Shown one piece after another: positions 15,982-24,033 of a DNA stretch of 64,000 nt. Both the position numbers and the translations under genes were made by a program. Numbering within the stretch: position 1 is the stretch's first letter; each line of letters opens with the position of its first letter. The notes beneath the pieces were generated by a model. That model did no database searches. It was given only the letters and a program-made list of their open reading frames with translations, and was not told the DNA's origin. Where the stretch lies: the NCBI GenBank assembly GCA_038237625.1, contig JBBRYM010000002.1:205993-269992 (forward strand), given 5' to 3'. The DNA comes from JAWVFM01 sp038237625 (GTDB taxonomy: Bacteria; Actinomycetota; Thermoleophilia; Solirubrobacterales; 70-9).

Positions 15982-16956
15982 TCAGAGCCACTTGATGTGC
16001 CTGAAGAACCTGTAGAGCAGGATCACTGAGAGCAGAATGATGCCGAGCGCCATCGGGTAGCCCCAGCTCGGCTTCAGCTCGGGCATGTGCTCGAAGTTCA
16101 TTCCCCAGATGCCCGCGAGGAAGGTCGGGACCGCGAGGATCGCCGCCCAGGCGGAGATCTGCTGGACGACCTCGTTCTGGTGGACGCTGATCAGCGCCAG
16201 GTTCGCCTCGAGGATCGACGTCAGAAGCTCGCGGTCGGCCATGATCAGTTCGTCGACCCTCCGAGCGTGGTCGGCGACGTCGCGAAAGAAGGGCCGCAAC
16301 TGATCCTTGACCTGCGGAAACGCGCCGCGCTCGAGGAACTCCAGGGGCGCCAGAAGCGGCGCGACGGCGCGATGGAACTCGATCACCTCACGCTTGAGGA
16401 AGTAAATTCGCGACGTCGACCGCAAGCCGCCGCCGAAAACCTCCTGTTCGACCTCCTCGATGTCGTCCTCGATGCCCGCCATCACCGGCTCGTAGTTGTC
16501 GACGACCTCATCGAGGATCGCCCAAGCCACGGCCGGAGCTCCGTAGGCGAGCAGGCTGGCGTGCTCGCCCTCGAGGCGATCGCGGGCGGGCTTCAGGTTG
16601 GCGGCCTCGCCGTGGCGGATCGAAATGACGTAGTCCGAGGCGACGAACAGGTCCACCTCGCCGAAGTGGACCCGTTCCTCCTCTTCGTCGTAGCGCGCGG
16701 TCTTGAGGACGATGAAGAAGCAGCCCTCGTACTCTTCGAGCTTCGGCCGCTGGTGCTCGCGCCCGGCGTCCTCGACCGCGAGCTCGGGCAGGTCGAAGGC
16801 CTCAGCGATCTTGTCGAGCTCGGCCTCGTCGGGCTCGTAGGATCCCACCCACACGAAGCTGCCTTCGTCATGGCAGAGGTTGGCCGCCGCCTGGATGTCC
16901 ATCTGGCCCTCGTGCTGGCGAACGCCGTCCCGGTAATGAGCGCAGTCGATGATCAC
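15982..16956 (-). CDS. corA: CorA family divalent cation (Mg2+/Co2+) transporter
   Basis: A 324-residue protein with the large cytoplasmic domain, a long helix, then two C-terminal membrane helices. The selectivity signature GMNFEHMPEL lies between the helices. GTG 16956 gives VIIDCAHYRDGVRQ, a typical actinobacterial CorA start; a later ATG (MDIQAAANL) is possible. The gene is divergent from a secreted-protein gene, with a 103-base shared upstream region. Confidence 0.9.
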   Translation of the reverse strand: MIIDCAHYRDGVRQHEGQMDIQAAANLCHDEGSFVWVGSYEPDEAELDKIAEAFDLPELAVEDAGREHQRPKLEEYEGCFFIVLKTARYDEEEERVHFGEVDLFVASDYVISIRHGEAANLKPARDRLEGEHASLLAYGAPAVAWAILDEVVDNYEPVMAGIEDDIEEVEQEVFGGGLRSTSRIYFLKREVIEFHRAVAPLLAPLEFLERGAFPQVKDQLRPFFRDVADHARRVDELIMADRELLTSILEANLALISVHQNEVVQQISAWAAILAVPTFLAGIWGMNFEHMPELKPSWGYPMALGIILLSVILLYRFFRHIKWL

Positions 16957-17059
16957 GGTCCGTCTCCGGCTTCGAGGCTTCCGCCCGGGACGTTCTGCTC
17001 CTTCCCGTGGGCGAGCGCACCCACGACGCCCGATCAGGTCCCGACGCGCGGCGCCGATA

Positions 17060-18085
17060 ATGGTGGTGATGAGGAAGCTCGCGATGGCGGCGGCACTGGC
17101 CCTGGCTGCAGGCGCCGCGAGCGCAGTGGTCACGGCCTCGGGCGGCGACGCGGCGGCGAAGCCGCCGCGTCTGGCGGGCTGCGAGGTCTTCCCGGCCTTT
17201 CATGGCTCTCCGGGGGCGCCATCATCACCCACCCAGGCCGCGTGGAACCAGGACGTCTCGCATGCTCCCGTCGATTCCCACTCCGCCCGCTACCTGCGGA
17301 CCATCAAGGGCCTCGGCGGAAACCAGATGGTCCATCCGGACTTTGGCGGCGGCGGGCGCTACGGAATCCCCTACGCGGTCGTCGGGTCGCATCAGAAGAA
17401 CGTCCGGGTGAAGGTCTCGCCATACGGAGACGAAAGCGACTTCGGGCGAGCGCCGATCCCACCGAACGCTCCGGTCGAGAAGGGGTCGGATCGCCACGTC
17501 CTGGTTCTTCAGCGGGGGAGCTGCAGGCTCTACGAGATGTTCGCGGCCAAGTACCTCGGCGGGCATGCCCATGCCTGGCATGCGGGCTCAACCGCCCGCT
17601 TCGATCTGAGCTCCGCAAAGCTCCGCCCCGCGGGCTGGACCTCGGCCGATGCCGCCGGGCTGGCGATCCTGCCGGGGCTGGTTCGCTACAGCGAGGTCGC
17701 CCACGGCCATGTGCGCCACGCGATCCGCGCGACGTTCGAGCAAACGCGGGCCGCGTACGTCAAGCCGGCGACCCATTTCGCATCTTCCGATTGCAACCGG
17801 GGGCTGCCGCCGATGGGCCTGCGCTTTCGGCTGAAGGGTTCGTACTACCGCAAGAACCTGCACCGCTTCCCGAAGGGCAGCCAGTCACGCCCGATCTTCA
17901 CGGCGCTATTTCGCTACGGGATCATCAACGCCGACAATGGCGGCACCGGTGCCAACTGGTACATCACCGGCGCGAGCTCAAAGCGCTGGCGCGACGGCGA
18001 CCTCAATCGGCTGAAGAGCGTTCCCGGCTCTGCCTTCGTGGTCGTCAAGAGCGCCGCCAAGCCGGCGCTCAGCTCGGCCTGCTGA
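17060..18085 (+). CDS. Secreted protein of a widespread uncharacterised family
   Basis: About 341 residues with a signal peptide (MRKLAMAAALALAAGAASA; ATG 17060 or 17069). The mature protein contains segments I recognise from a common exported family of soil bacteria: GIPYAVVG, DRHVLVLQRGSCRLYEMF, LRPAGWTSADAAGLAILPGL, HAIRATF and a C-terminal WYITGASSKRW...LKSVPGSAFVVV. It may act on or bind polysaccharide, but that is only inference from its secretion. Cysteines at the start, middle and end could form disulfides. Confidence 0.75.
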   Translation: MVVMRKLAMAAALALAAGAASAVVTASGGDAAAKPPRLAGCEVFPAFHGSPGAPSSPTQAAWNQDVSHAPVDSHSARYLRTIKGLGGNQMVHPDFGGGGRYGIPYAVVGSHQKNVRVKVSPYGDESDFGRAPIPPNAPVEKGSDRHVLVLQRGSCRLYEMFAAKYLGGHAHAWHAGSTARFDLSSAKLRPAGWTSADAAGLAILPGLVRYSEVAHGHVRHAIRATFEQTRAAYVKPATHFASSDCNRGLPPMGLRFRLKGSYYRKNLHRFPKGSQSRPIFTALFRYGIINADNGGTGANWYITGASSKRWRDGDLNRLKSVPGSAFVVVKSAAKPALSSAC

Positions 18086-18139
18086 GAGCAGCCGGACGCC
18101 CGCGAGCCCGAGAGCTCGCGGGCACCGGAAGGGGTTGCC

Positions 18140-18793
18140 TCAGCCCGCGGGCGGAGGTGGATCGCCGCCGGCAGGCGCCTCGCCTGCAGCGGGGGCAGCG
18201 GGTGCGGCCGGTGTTGGAGCGGGAGCCGAGTTGTTGCCGCTGAAGCTGACCGCGACGGGCTCGCGTTCGGCGGCGTCGGTGATCTCGAAGAACTCGCGGG
18301 GGGTGAACCCACCCTGGTTCGCGATGACCGAGTTCGGGAACACCTGAATCTTCGTGTTGTAGGACTGGACGTTCGAGTTGTAGATCCGGCGCGAGGCCTG
18401 GATCTCGTCCTCGATCTCCGAAAGCTGGCGCGTGAGCTGTTGGAAATTCTCCGTGGCGCGCAGGGTCGGATAGTTCTCGGCGACGGCTCGCAGATCCGTC
18501 AGGGCGGCGGAGAGCTGACCCTCGGCCTTGCTCGTCTCGCCGACACCCCGGGAAGACATGGCGTCCGCACGGGCGGCGGTGACCTTGGAGAACACCTGCT
18601 GCTCATGCTCGGCGTAGCCCTTGACCGTCTCGACCAGGTTCGGCACCAGATCGTGGCGGCGCTTGAGCTGAACGTCGATCCCAGACCAGGCCTCGTCGAC
18701 CCGGTTGCGTGATCCGATCATCCCGTTGCGAATCGAGATGTAGATGATCGCCAGCAGGATCACTACTGCGGCTATGACTATGGCAATGACCAT
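18140..18793 (-). CDS. lemA: LemA family protein
   Basis: A 217-residue protein with an N-terminal membrane helix (residues 1-22) and the LemA helical bundle. Family motifs are RNRVDEAWSGIDVQLKRRHD, LVPNLVETVKGYAEHE, ENFQQLTRQLSEIEDEI and YNTKIQVFPNSVIA. The C-terminal 40 residues are Ala/Pro/Gly-rich. The role of LemA is unsettled. GGGGAG lies a few bases before the ATG. Confidence 0.92.
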   Translation of the reverse strand: MVIAIVIAAVVILLAIIYISIRNGMIGSRNRVDEAWSGIDVQLKRRHDLVPNLVETVKGYAEHEQQVFSKVTAARADAMSSRGVGETSKAEGQLSAALTDLRAVAENYPTLRATENFQQLTRQLSEIEDEIQASRRIYNSNVQSYNTKIQVFPNSVIANQGGFTPREFFEITDAAEREPVAVSFSGNNSAPAPTPAAPAAPAAGEAPAGGDPPPPAG

Positions 18794-18852
18794 GTGTTGC
18801 TCCCCGTTGGGTTTGAGGCAGTTTGGCTTCTAGTTAAGTCTGGGTGTGCAGG

Positions 18853-19353
18853 CTAGCTTGCTGCGGCGTCGTCGTCAGCCGGCAGTACGCGCAGGCGGCG
18901 AAGCGCCGCCTCCGCAAGGCTCTTCGACAGGTCCTGGCTACCTTCGGCGTCGGCACGTCCCAGCTCGTAGGCCAGGCTGGCGACGTCTCCTGAGGAGATC
19001 GCAGATTCGATCAGCTCGGGATAGGCCGGGTCGGCGGTCGCGAGCGAGCGGAGCTCAACGAGCCGACTCTCCCTGGGGGCGATCGCGGGGCCGAGGAACG
19101 TTGTCCGGCCGGCCGGGAGCGCGACAGGAGTGGTTCCCGGCTGCCCGCTCGGCGTGTACTCCTCGGGCAGGGCACCCTGACGGCGAAGCCGATCGATGTG
19201 CTGGTAGACCGCGGCGCGGGTCACGCCCATATCCTTGGCGATCTTCTTGACGGGCACGCCGTACTCGAGGCGCTCGAGCACTTCGGTCTGGCGCTTCGTC
19301 AGCCCTTCGCGGATGTGCGGTTGCCCCTGAGGCTTTGGTACTTGACTTGACAT
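18853..19353 (-). CDS. HTH transcriptional regulator of unassigned family
   Basis: A 166-residue protein. Residues 18-60 form a helix-turn-helix resembling sigma-region-4/MarR/LuxR types (LTKRQTEVLERLEYGVPVKK then IAKDMGVTRAAVYQHIDRLR). The remainder is mostly helical with no recognised ligand domain. ATG 19353 is preferred because AGGTG lies 7 bases upstream; GTG 19371 would add 6 residues. The gene begins inside a repeat-rich promoter region that may be its own operator. Confidence 0.7.
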   Translation of the reverse strand: MSSQVPKPQGQPHIREGLTKRQTEVLERLEYGVPVKKIAKDMGVTRAAVYQHIDRLRRQGALPEEYTPSGQPGTTPVALPAGRTTFLGPAIAPRESRLVELRSLATADPAYPELIESAISSGDVASLAYELGRADAEGSQDLSKSLAEAALRRLRVLPADDDAAAS

Positions 19354-19383
19354 AACTTGACACCTTAGCACCTATCAAGGTGT
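19340..19383 (-). promoter_or_regulatory. Repeats over the HTH gene start, possible autoregulatory operator
   Basis: On the minus strand the element GTCAAGT occurs twice in full plus a shorter CAAGT copy between about 19340 and 19360, running into the first codons. An inverted repeat ACACCTT/AAGGTGT has arms 19360-19366 and 19377-19383 with 10 bases between. Such clustering at a regulator's own start suggests operator function. Confidence 0.4.
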
Positions 19384-19416
19384 GGCGAATCGCCCCTTCT
19401 GGCTCGGGAGTGGAAG

Positions 19417-20037
19417 TCAGATTGCTCCTTCGTGGCGCAGCAGGAAGCGCTTCATCTCCGGGCCGCCGCCGTAGTTGCCGACGTTGCCGCCGCTGCGGAC
19501 GACGCGGTGACAGGGCACCACGATCGGCACCGGGTTGGAGCCGCAGGCGCTGCCCGCCGCGCGATGCGCCCTCGCGCTGCCGGCCCGGGCCGCCACCTCG
19601 CCGTAGGTGGCGAGCTGGCCATAGGGGATCTCGCGCAGCTGATCGAGGACCTTGCGGTAGAAGCCTGACCGCGCGAGAGTCCAGTCGATGGGCAGGTCGA
19701 ATTCGCGCCGCCTGCCGGCGAAGTACTCGTCGAGCTCGCGGCGCTCGCGGTCGAGCCGGCTCGGCGCTTCGAGAATGCGGGGCGAGAGAGTGTGAGCGAG
19801 CTCCTCGACAACGATCTCGGGCGCCTCGTTCGGCAGCCCCACCCGCACGATCCCGGAGGGAGTGGCTGCCACGACACCGGTCCCGAGAGGGCTGTCGAAC
19901 GTGGTGTAGACGACGTCGAGCACCCCCTCACTCATTGCCCTTTCCGCGAGTCGCGTCTCGAACCCGCCCTCGGAAGGCACGGCAACGGTCTGGCTCAGCA
20001 CCCGCCTCAACTCCTTCTCATCGATCGCTCGCGTCAT
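19417..20037 (-). CDS. ogt: Methylated-DNA-[protein]-cysteine S-methyltransferase
   Basis: A 206-residue suicide DNA-repair enzyme that moves the methyl group from O6-methylguanine onto its own cysteine. The active-site VVPCHRVV puts the acceptor at Cys176, and the GNVGNYGGGPEMKRFLL end is typical. The first ~45 residues precede the usual Ogt start (YTTFDSPLG) and have no clear match. ATG 20037 directly follows the sigma-factor stop with no gap. Confidence 0.92.
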   Translation of the reverse strand: MTRAIDEKELRRVLSQTVAVPSEGGFETRLAERAMSEGVLDVVYTTFDSPLGTGVVAATPSGIVRVGLPNEAPEIVVEELAHTLSPRILEAPSRLDRERRELDEYFAGRRREFDLPIDWTLARSGFYRKVLDQLREIPYGQLATYGEVAARAGSARAHRAAGSACGSNPVPIVVPCHRVVRSGGNVGNYGGGPEMKRFLLRHEGAI

Positions 20038-20565
20038 CTAGGCCACCTCCTGAAGCCCCGGGCCCGCCGTATCGCGGAGCGTCCGAAGACCATCGTGTAC
20101 GCGCCGGCGGGCAGCGTCCTCGCTGCATCCCAGCGCCGTGCCGATCTCGCCGTAGCGCAGGTCAACGGCAAATCGCAGCAGCACCGCCGCCCGTTGCCCT
20201 GTCGGCAGCTCCCCCACCGCCATCCAGACCTGGCCATCGCGCTCGTTCATGCCGGCGTCTACGGGCCCGCCCAGCCACGACGGCGCCGCCTCCGGAGCAA
20301 TGCCATCCAGCTCGTCGGAGGCGCCCGCGGGCGCCGGGGCGCCTCTGCGGGAACGGTGATGGTCGATCGCCTTGTTGCGGGCGATCGTGAAGAGCCAGCC
20401 CCTGAGGTTTCCGGGTTCTGCATCGGGATAGGCCCGCAGGGCCGCAAGGAACGTCTCCTGGAGACAGTCCTCGGCGTCGTCGGGTCCCACCATCCCGCGC
20501 AGGAACCCAAACACCGTGCCCCGGTGCTCGTCGATCAGGCTGTGGAATGGGGGGAGTGTGCTCAT
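20038..20565 (-). CDS. ECF-type RNA polymerase sigma factor
   Basis: A 175-residue sigma-70 family protein of ECF size. Region 2 is seen as DAEDCLQETFLAALRAYPDA then NLRGWLFTIARNKAIDHHRS. Region 4 is at LPTGQRAAVLLRFAVDLRYG followed by EIGTALGCSEDAARRRVHDG. ATG 20565 gives MSTLPPFHSLIDEHRGTV; further upstream in-frame codons are unlikely. No anti-sigma gene is adjacent. Its stop codon abuts the alkyltransferase ATG, so the two are certainly co-transcribed. Confidence 0.9.
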   Translation of the reverse strand: MSTLPPFHSLIDEHRGTVFGFLRGMVGPDDAEDCLQETFLAALRAYPDAEPGNLRGWLFTIARNKAIDHHRSRRGAPAPAGASDELDGIAPEAAPSWLGGPVDAGMNERDGQVWMAVGELPTGQRAAVLLRFAVDLRYGEIGTALGCSEDAARRRVHDGLRTLRDTAGPGLQEVA

Positions 20566-20690
20566 CTGCCGGGTAAACGGGAGCTGGGCCCGTTTTGTGA
20601 GGTTCCCAGAGAAAGCCGTCGAGCGACGCGACGCCCCGAAACCCGCTTGACTGTCTTGCTCAGGAAGGCGAGGACTTGGAGGCGGAGCGA

Positions 20691-21164
20691 ATGACTCGAG
20701 GCAGAAAGACGACGATCGCGGCGATCGCGGTGGCGATCGCCGTCCCCGTGGCGACTGTTGTCGGCAGCGGCGCGGGCCAGCCCCCGGGCCCCGGCCAACC
20801 CGCCGCGAAGAGTTCCACAACCAGGGTCGCGGCCCTCCATCGCGTCGCCTCCCCCGCAATCGCCGACGCCCAATCGAAGGGGCGCGGGAGCTCCGTCAAG
20901 CTCGCCTACTTCGAGACCAAGAAAAAGACCGTCCCGACCGGCAAGACCGACCTCCTCGTCGGTCCCGTGCCGAGGAATTGCTTCGTGCTGAACGGCTACT
21001 ACTTCATCTTCAAGCGCCACACGACGGACATCCTGTCGATGGGCGACTCACCCGCCGGGCTTCGAAAGTGGGACTTTTACCGCGACAACGAGTCCGGCAA
21101 GCCCGTCAGGAACGTGACGTACGGAGTCATCTGCGCGCGCGGCGTCGGCCTGATCACCCGCTGA
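20691..21164 (+). CDS. Secreted protein of unknown function
   Basis: 157 residues with a signal peptide, MTRGRKTTIAAIAVAIAVPV. The mature part has a Pro/Gly/Ala-rich linker and a C-terminal domain with two cysteines (PRNCFVLNGYY, VTYGVICARG). GGAGG at 20678-20682, 8 bases before ATG 20691, fixes the start. It is divergent from the ECF sigma gene with a 125-base gap, so it is a candidate target of that sigma factor, but this is inference. Confidence 0.7.
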   Translation: MTRGRKTTIAAIAVAIAVPVATVVGSGAGQPPGPGQPAAKSSTTRVAALHRVASPAIADAQSKGRGSSVKLAYFETKKKTVPTGKTDLLVGPVPRNCFVLNGYYFIFKRHTTDILSMGDSPAGLRKWDFYRDNESGKPVRNVTYGVICARGVGLITR

Positions 21165-21169
21165 GCGAC

Positions 21170-21808
21170 TTGCCGAGAGCCACCTCCTCCCAGCTCTCGA
21201 TCTCGCTGGACGGGTTTGTTGCGGGCCCGAATCAGAGTTGCGAGGACCCGATCGGCGAAGGCGGGATGCGCTTGCACGAGTGGGCATTTGCGACCGACCG
21301 CTGGCGCGAGCACCACGGCCAGGAGGGCGGCGAGCGCAACGTCGACGCCGACGTCATCCAGAGCACCGTCGAGAACGTCGGCGCCTACATCATGGGCCGA
21401 AAGATGTTCGGCGGCGGCGGCGGGGCCTGGGACGAGGAGTGGAAGGGATGGTGGGGCGACGATCCTCCCTACCACGTTCCCGTCTACGTCCTGACCCATC
21501 ACGAGCGCGAGCCTTTGGAGATGCAGGGTGGCACCACGTTTTATTTCGTCACCGATGGCATCGAGTCGGCCCTTCGGCAGGCGCGAGCCGCGGCGGGGGA
21601 GGCCGACGTATCGATCGCCGGCGGCGCCAGCGCTGTTCAGCAGTACCTGGCGGCGGGGCTTCTCGACGAGCTCTTCCTGCACGTCGTCCCGATCGTCTTA
21701 GGATCAGGCGAGCGGCTCGTCGAAAACGTGGGCGATCCCAAGCTCGAGCCGGTCGAGGCAATCCACTCCCCGGCCGTCACGCATATCCGCTATCGGGTGG
21801 TCCGCTAA
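21170..21808 (+). CDS. Dihydrofolate reductase-fold (RibD C-terminal-like) protein
   Basis: About 212 residues with SISLDGFVAGPNQS near the N-terminus, YIMGRKMFGGGGGAW, VYVLTHHEREP, SIAGGASAVQQYLAAGLLDE and HVVPIVLGSGERLV, all typical of small NADPH-dependent RibD_C/DHFR-like reductases. The substrate is unknown. No ATG or GTG precedes the domain in frame near it; TTG 21170, five bases after the previous stop, is the likely start, with no strong ribosome-binding site. Confidence 0.78.
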   Translation: MPRATSSQLSISLDGFVAGPNQSCEDPIGEGGMRLHEWAFATDRWREHHGQEGGERNVDADVIQSTVENVGAYIMGRKMFGGGGGAWDEEWKGWWGDDPPYHVPVYVLTHHEREPLEMQGGTTFYFVTDGIESALRQARAAAGEADVSIAGGASAVQQYLAAGLLDELFLHVVPIVLGSGERLVENVGDPKLEPVEAIHSPAVTHIRYRVVR

Positions 21809-21863
21809 CTGTTGGATTGAATCGGCTCGTCGGGCTCGCCGAACTCGGCGTCGACCGCCTCCT

Positions 21864-22106
21864 CTGGCGGCGGAGCATCGCGGCCAGGAGACCGGTCAGG
21901 TAACCGGACCCAAGGACAAGGACTACAAGGACATCTGGTTCACGGAGCAGTGGCTGAGCAACGTTCTGCGGCTCGAGCAGTACGCCGAGGACGCGGAGGG
22001 CGAGGGCGAGGGCGAGCTGGCCGAGTTCTTCCGCCGCGCCCAGCAGACGAGCAAGAAGGGCGCTGAGCAGGGCAAGGAGCTTCTACGCAATCGCCTCGCC
22101 GGCTGA
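21864..22106 (+). CDS. Small charged conserved-looking protein lacking a standard start codon
   Basis: The reading frame ends at TGA 22104-22106 and encodes a helical, acidic sequence including DYKDIWFTEQWLSNVLRLEQ and AELAEFF...KGAEQGKELLRNRL. It resembles short hypothetical proteins of Thermoleophilia that begin close to the KDKDY segment; that likeness is from memory. No ATG, GTG or TTG occurs in frame between the previous gene and this region. CTG 21864 is the nearest candidate, giving 80 residues. It may be a decayed gene whose true start was lost. Confidence 0.45.
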   Translation: MAAEHRGQETGQVTGPKDKDYKDIWFTEQWLSNVLRLEQYAEDAEGEGEGELAEFFRRAQQTSKKGAEQGKELLRNRLAG

Positions 22107-22119
22107 CGCCAGTCAGTTC

Positions 22120-22479
22120 TCAGTAAGCAGGCGGCCTTCGTCGCTTCACGGCTCGGCGGAGCTCTTCGAGCCGCTCCACATAGGCCCGGGACATGTCACC
22201 CGGCTCCCAGTCCGCCTGGTGGTCGAGTTGGACGTCCACGGTGGCGACGCCGGCAAGGGACTCCAGGCGCTCGCGGGCCTTGATCGCGAACGAGGCGCCC
22301 ATCATGCAGCCCGGCTCGGTGACCCCGATCCGGATCTCGACGGCGACCCCTCCGGGAACGTCGGTGATCGCTAGATGGCGAATGAGGCCCATCTCCTCGA
22401 TTCCGGCGGGCGCGCCCGCAACCACGCTGCACGGGTCGAGGACTTCGTTCAGCTCCGCCCGGATCGCCCGCTCGTTCAC
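22120..22479 (-). CDS. MIP18/DUF59 family metal-sulfur cluster assembly factor
   Basis: 119 residues, the size and pattern of the SufT/PaaD-like DUF59 domain: ELNEVLDPCSVVAG near the N-terminus, GLIRHLAI, then a conserved cysteine in TEPGCMMGASF. Such proteins help mature Fe-S enzymes. GTG 22479 overlaps the amidohydrolase stop as GTGA. It is the last gene of the lactonase-SnoaL-amidohydrolase operon and may serve a metal site of a partner enzyme. Confidence 0.82.
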   Translation of the reverse strand: MNERAIRAELNEVLDPCSVVAGAPAGIEEMGLIRHLAITDVPGGVAVEIRIGVTEPGCMMGASFAIKARERLESLAGVATVDVQLDHQADWEPGDMSRAYVERLEELRRAVKRRRPPAY

Positions 22480-23531
22480 GTCGCTGCGCTGTCGCTCCAC
22501 GGCTCCGCCAGCTGGTCGTCGTCGCGGTTTCCGGCTCCGGCCCGGCCGATCGCCGCGATGTCGAGCCCAAGGATCCGGGCGATGTTGCCCCCAAGGATCG
22601 CCTGCTTCAAGGCGGGCGTGAGGGGCGGCAGGCCGTAGCCCTCGACCAGGGACTCGGGCAACTCGAAGCCCCAGAACGCCTCGATCAGGGGTCGCGGATG
22701 CAGGGCGGTGCACCCCGTTCCCCAGATGATCCGGTCGGCCGCGCCCGCCATCAAGAACCGCGCGAGGATCTCGGCGAACTTGAGCGGCGAGTTGACGATG
22801 AACGCGCTGGCTCCCTCCAACACGACCGCGGCGTTGCGATAGTAGGAGAGCTGCATCGCCGTCTCCTCGAGGAAGGCGAACCCGCCGTGGACAATCTGGA
22901 AGGTGATCCCCGGAAAGGAGATCAGGGCATCCTCGAGATCGCGGGGGTGAAAGGGCTGGATCGGGCAGCCGGCCATCGCGATGGCCTTGTGGACGGCGAC
23001 GCTGCGGATGCCGCGCTTCTGGGCGTGCTCGAGGATCGGGTAGACGGCCTCGGGGTCATCCATCCGGACCTCGACTCCCGTGCCGTCGTAGATGTCGTAG
23101 GGATAGAACTTGAGCCCGACGACTCCCTCCTCCTCGATCAGGCGGTCGACCTCGCCGATCGGGTCCTCCTGATCAGGCCAGATGCCGCCAAACAGCGCGA
23201 CCCGATCGGGATGGCGCTCGCGCAGCTCGCGGCCGACCCAGAGCGGTGACGCCCCACCCTCATAGAGGCCGTAGAGGGGGATGTCGTGGTAGACGCAGAA
23301 GTCCGTCTGGCTCTGGTCGAAGACGGCTCCGCCGAGCAGATCGGCGTCGGCTCGGATAAAGCGCTCTCGGTCGAGGAGCCAGCGCTCCTCGCCACGTGGC
23401 GAGAAGACCTTGTGGTAGCCCTGATAAAGCGACTCCACCACGAGCTCGGAGATGACCGGATGGGTGAAGGTCTCCGGTGGCGAGTTGTAGCCGTGGACGA
23501 CCCCGTCGATGACAATCGCGCCGTCGATCAC
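22476..23531 (-). CDS. Amidohydrolase 2 family protein with altered metal motif
   Basis: About 351 residues of a TIM-barrel metal-dependent hydrolase (PF04909-like). Strand motifs include IDGVVHGYN, GLKFYPYDIYDG, VAVHKA and FQIVHGGFAFLEETA. The final motif, usually G(S/T)D with the metal or base aspartate, reads IIWGTGCTALHPRPLIEAFW, so that aspartate is absent. Whether this is typical of a subfamily is unknown to me. GTG 23531 is used; it lies 13 bases after the SnoaL gene. Confidence 0.78.
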   Translation of the reverse strand: MIDGAIVIDGVVHGYNSPPETFTHPVISELVVESLYQGYHKVFSPRGEERWLLDRERFIRADADLLGGAVFDQSQTDFCVYHDIPLYGLYEGGASPLWVGRELRERHPDRVALFGGIWPDQEDPIGEVDRLIEEEGVVGLKFYPYDIYDGTGVEVRMDDPEAVYPILEHAQKRGIRSVAVHKAIAMAGCPIQPFHPRDLEDALISFPGITFQIVHGGFAFLEETAMQLSYYRNAAVVLEGASAFIVNSPLKFAEILARFLMAGAADRIIWGTGCTALHPRPLIEAFWGFELPESLVEGYGLPPLTPALKQAILGGNIARILGLDIAAIGRAGAGNRDDDQLAEPWSDSAAT

Positions 23532-23544
23532 AGGCGGCTTGCGC

Positions 23545-24033
23545 TCATCGCCTGTCTTCCCCCGACGCGCCGATGTACTCCTCGAGCATGCTCGCTGCCT
23601 TGCGCCGCACCGCCGAGCGCACAATGGGTGTCCAGCCGAGCACCAGCCCGGTCGCCCCCAGGGCTTGGCGGGCCCAGGCGTAGAAGCTGAACCGGTCGCG
23701 GTGTTCGACGATCAGCCCATCCTTGAACAGGAAGCTCGCGTGGATGTCGTTGACCACTGGCCGGCCGGTCTCGCTGAACGTGTAGCGGGCGCGCCAGTGT
23801 GCCGAGCCCGACGCTTCCTCCGCCTCGTGCTCGAGGAGCTCGACGCGCAGCTCCCCCGGCGCGTCGGTCAGCATCCGCCACATCGCCCCGGCTCGCGGGC
23901 CCCGCAGGTCGGTGAAGACCGGGTCGGAGAACTGCACGTCGGGCGCGTAGCACGCCTGCATCGTGGACCCTTGGCCCGCGTCGAACGCTGCGTAGAAGCG
24001 CTCGATCAGCAGCTTGTTGGGATGGGCGGCCAT
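23545..24033 (-). CDS. SnoaL-like / NTF2-fold protein
   Basis: 162 residues with the NTF2-like cone fold pattern: KLLIERFYAAFDAGQGSTMQ, YAPDVQFSDPVF, WRARYTFSETGRPVVNDIHA, then GLIVEHRDRFSFYAWARQAL. Members may be cyclases, isomerases or dehydratases, or non-catalytic binders. ATG 24033 overlaps the upstream lactonase-like stop (ATGA). It is the second gene of a four-gene operon. Confidence 0.8.
   Translation of the reverse strand: MAAHPNKLLIERFYAAFDAGQGSTMQACYAPDVQFSDPVFTDLRGPRAGAMWRMLTDAPGELRVELLEHEAEEASGSAHWRARYTFSETGRPVVNDIHASFLFKDGLIVEHRDRFSFYAWARQALGATGLVLGWTPIVRSAVRRKAASMLEEYIGASGEDRR

Noticed and set aside
21912..21935. Sequence resembling an epitope tag (DYKD)
   Set aside because: Part of a natural-looking KDKDYKDIW segment; a chance match, with no vector sequence around it.
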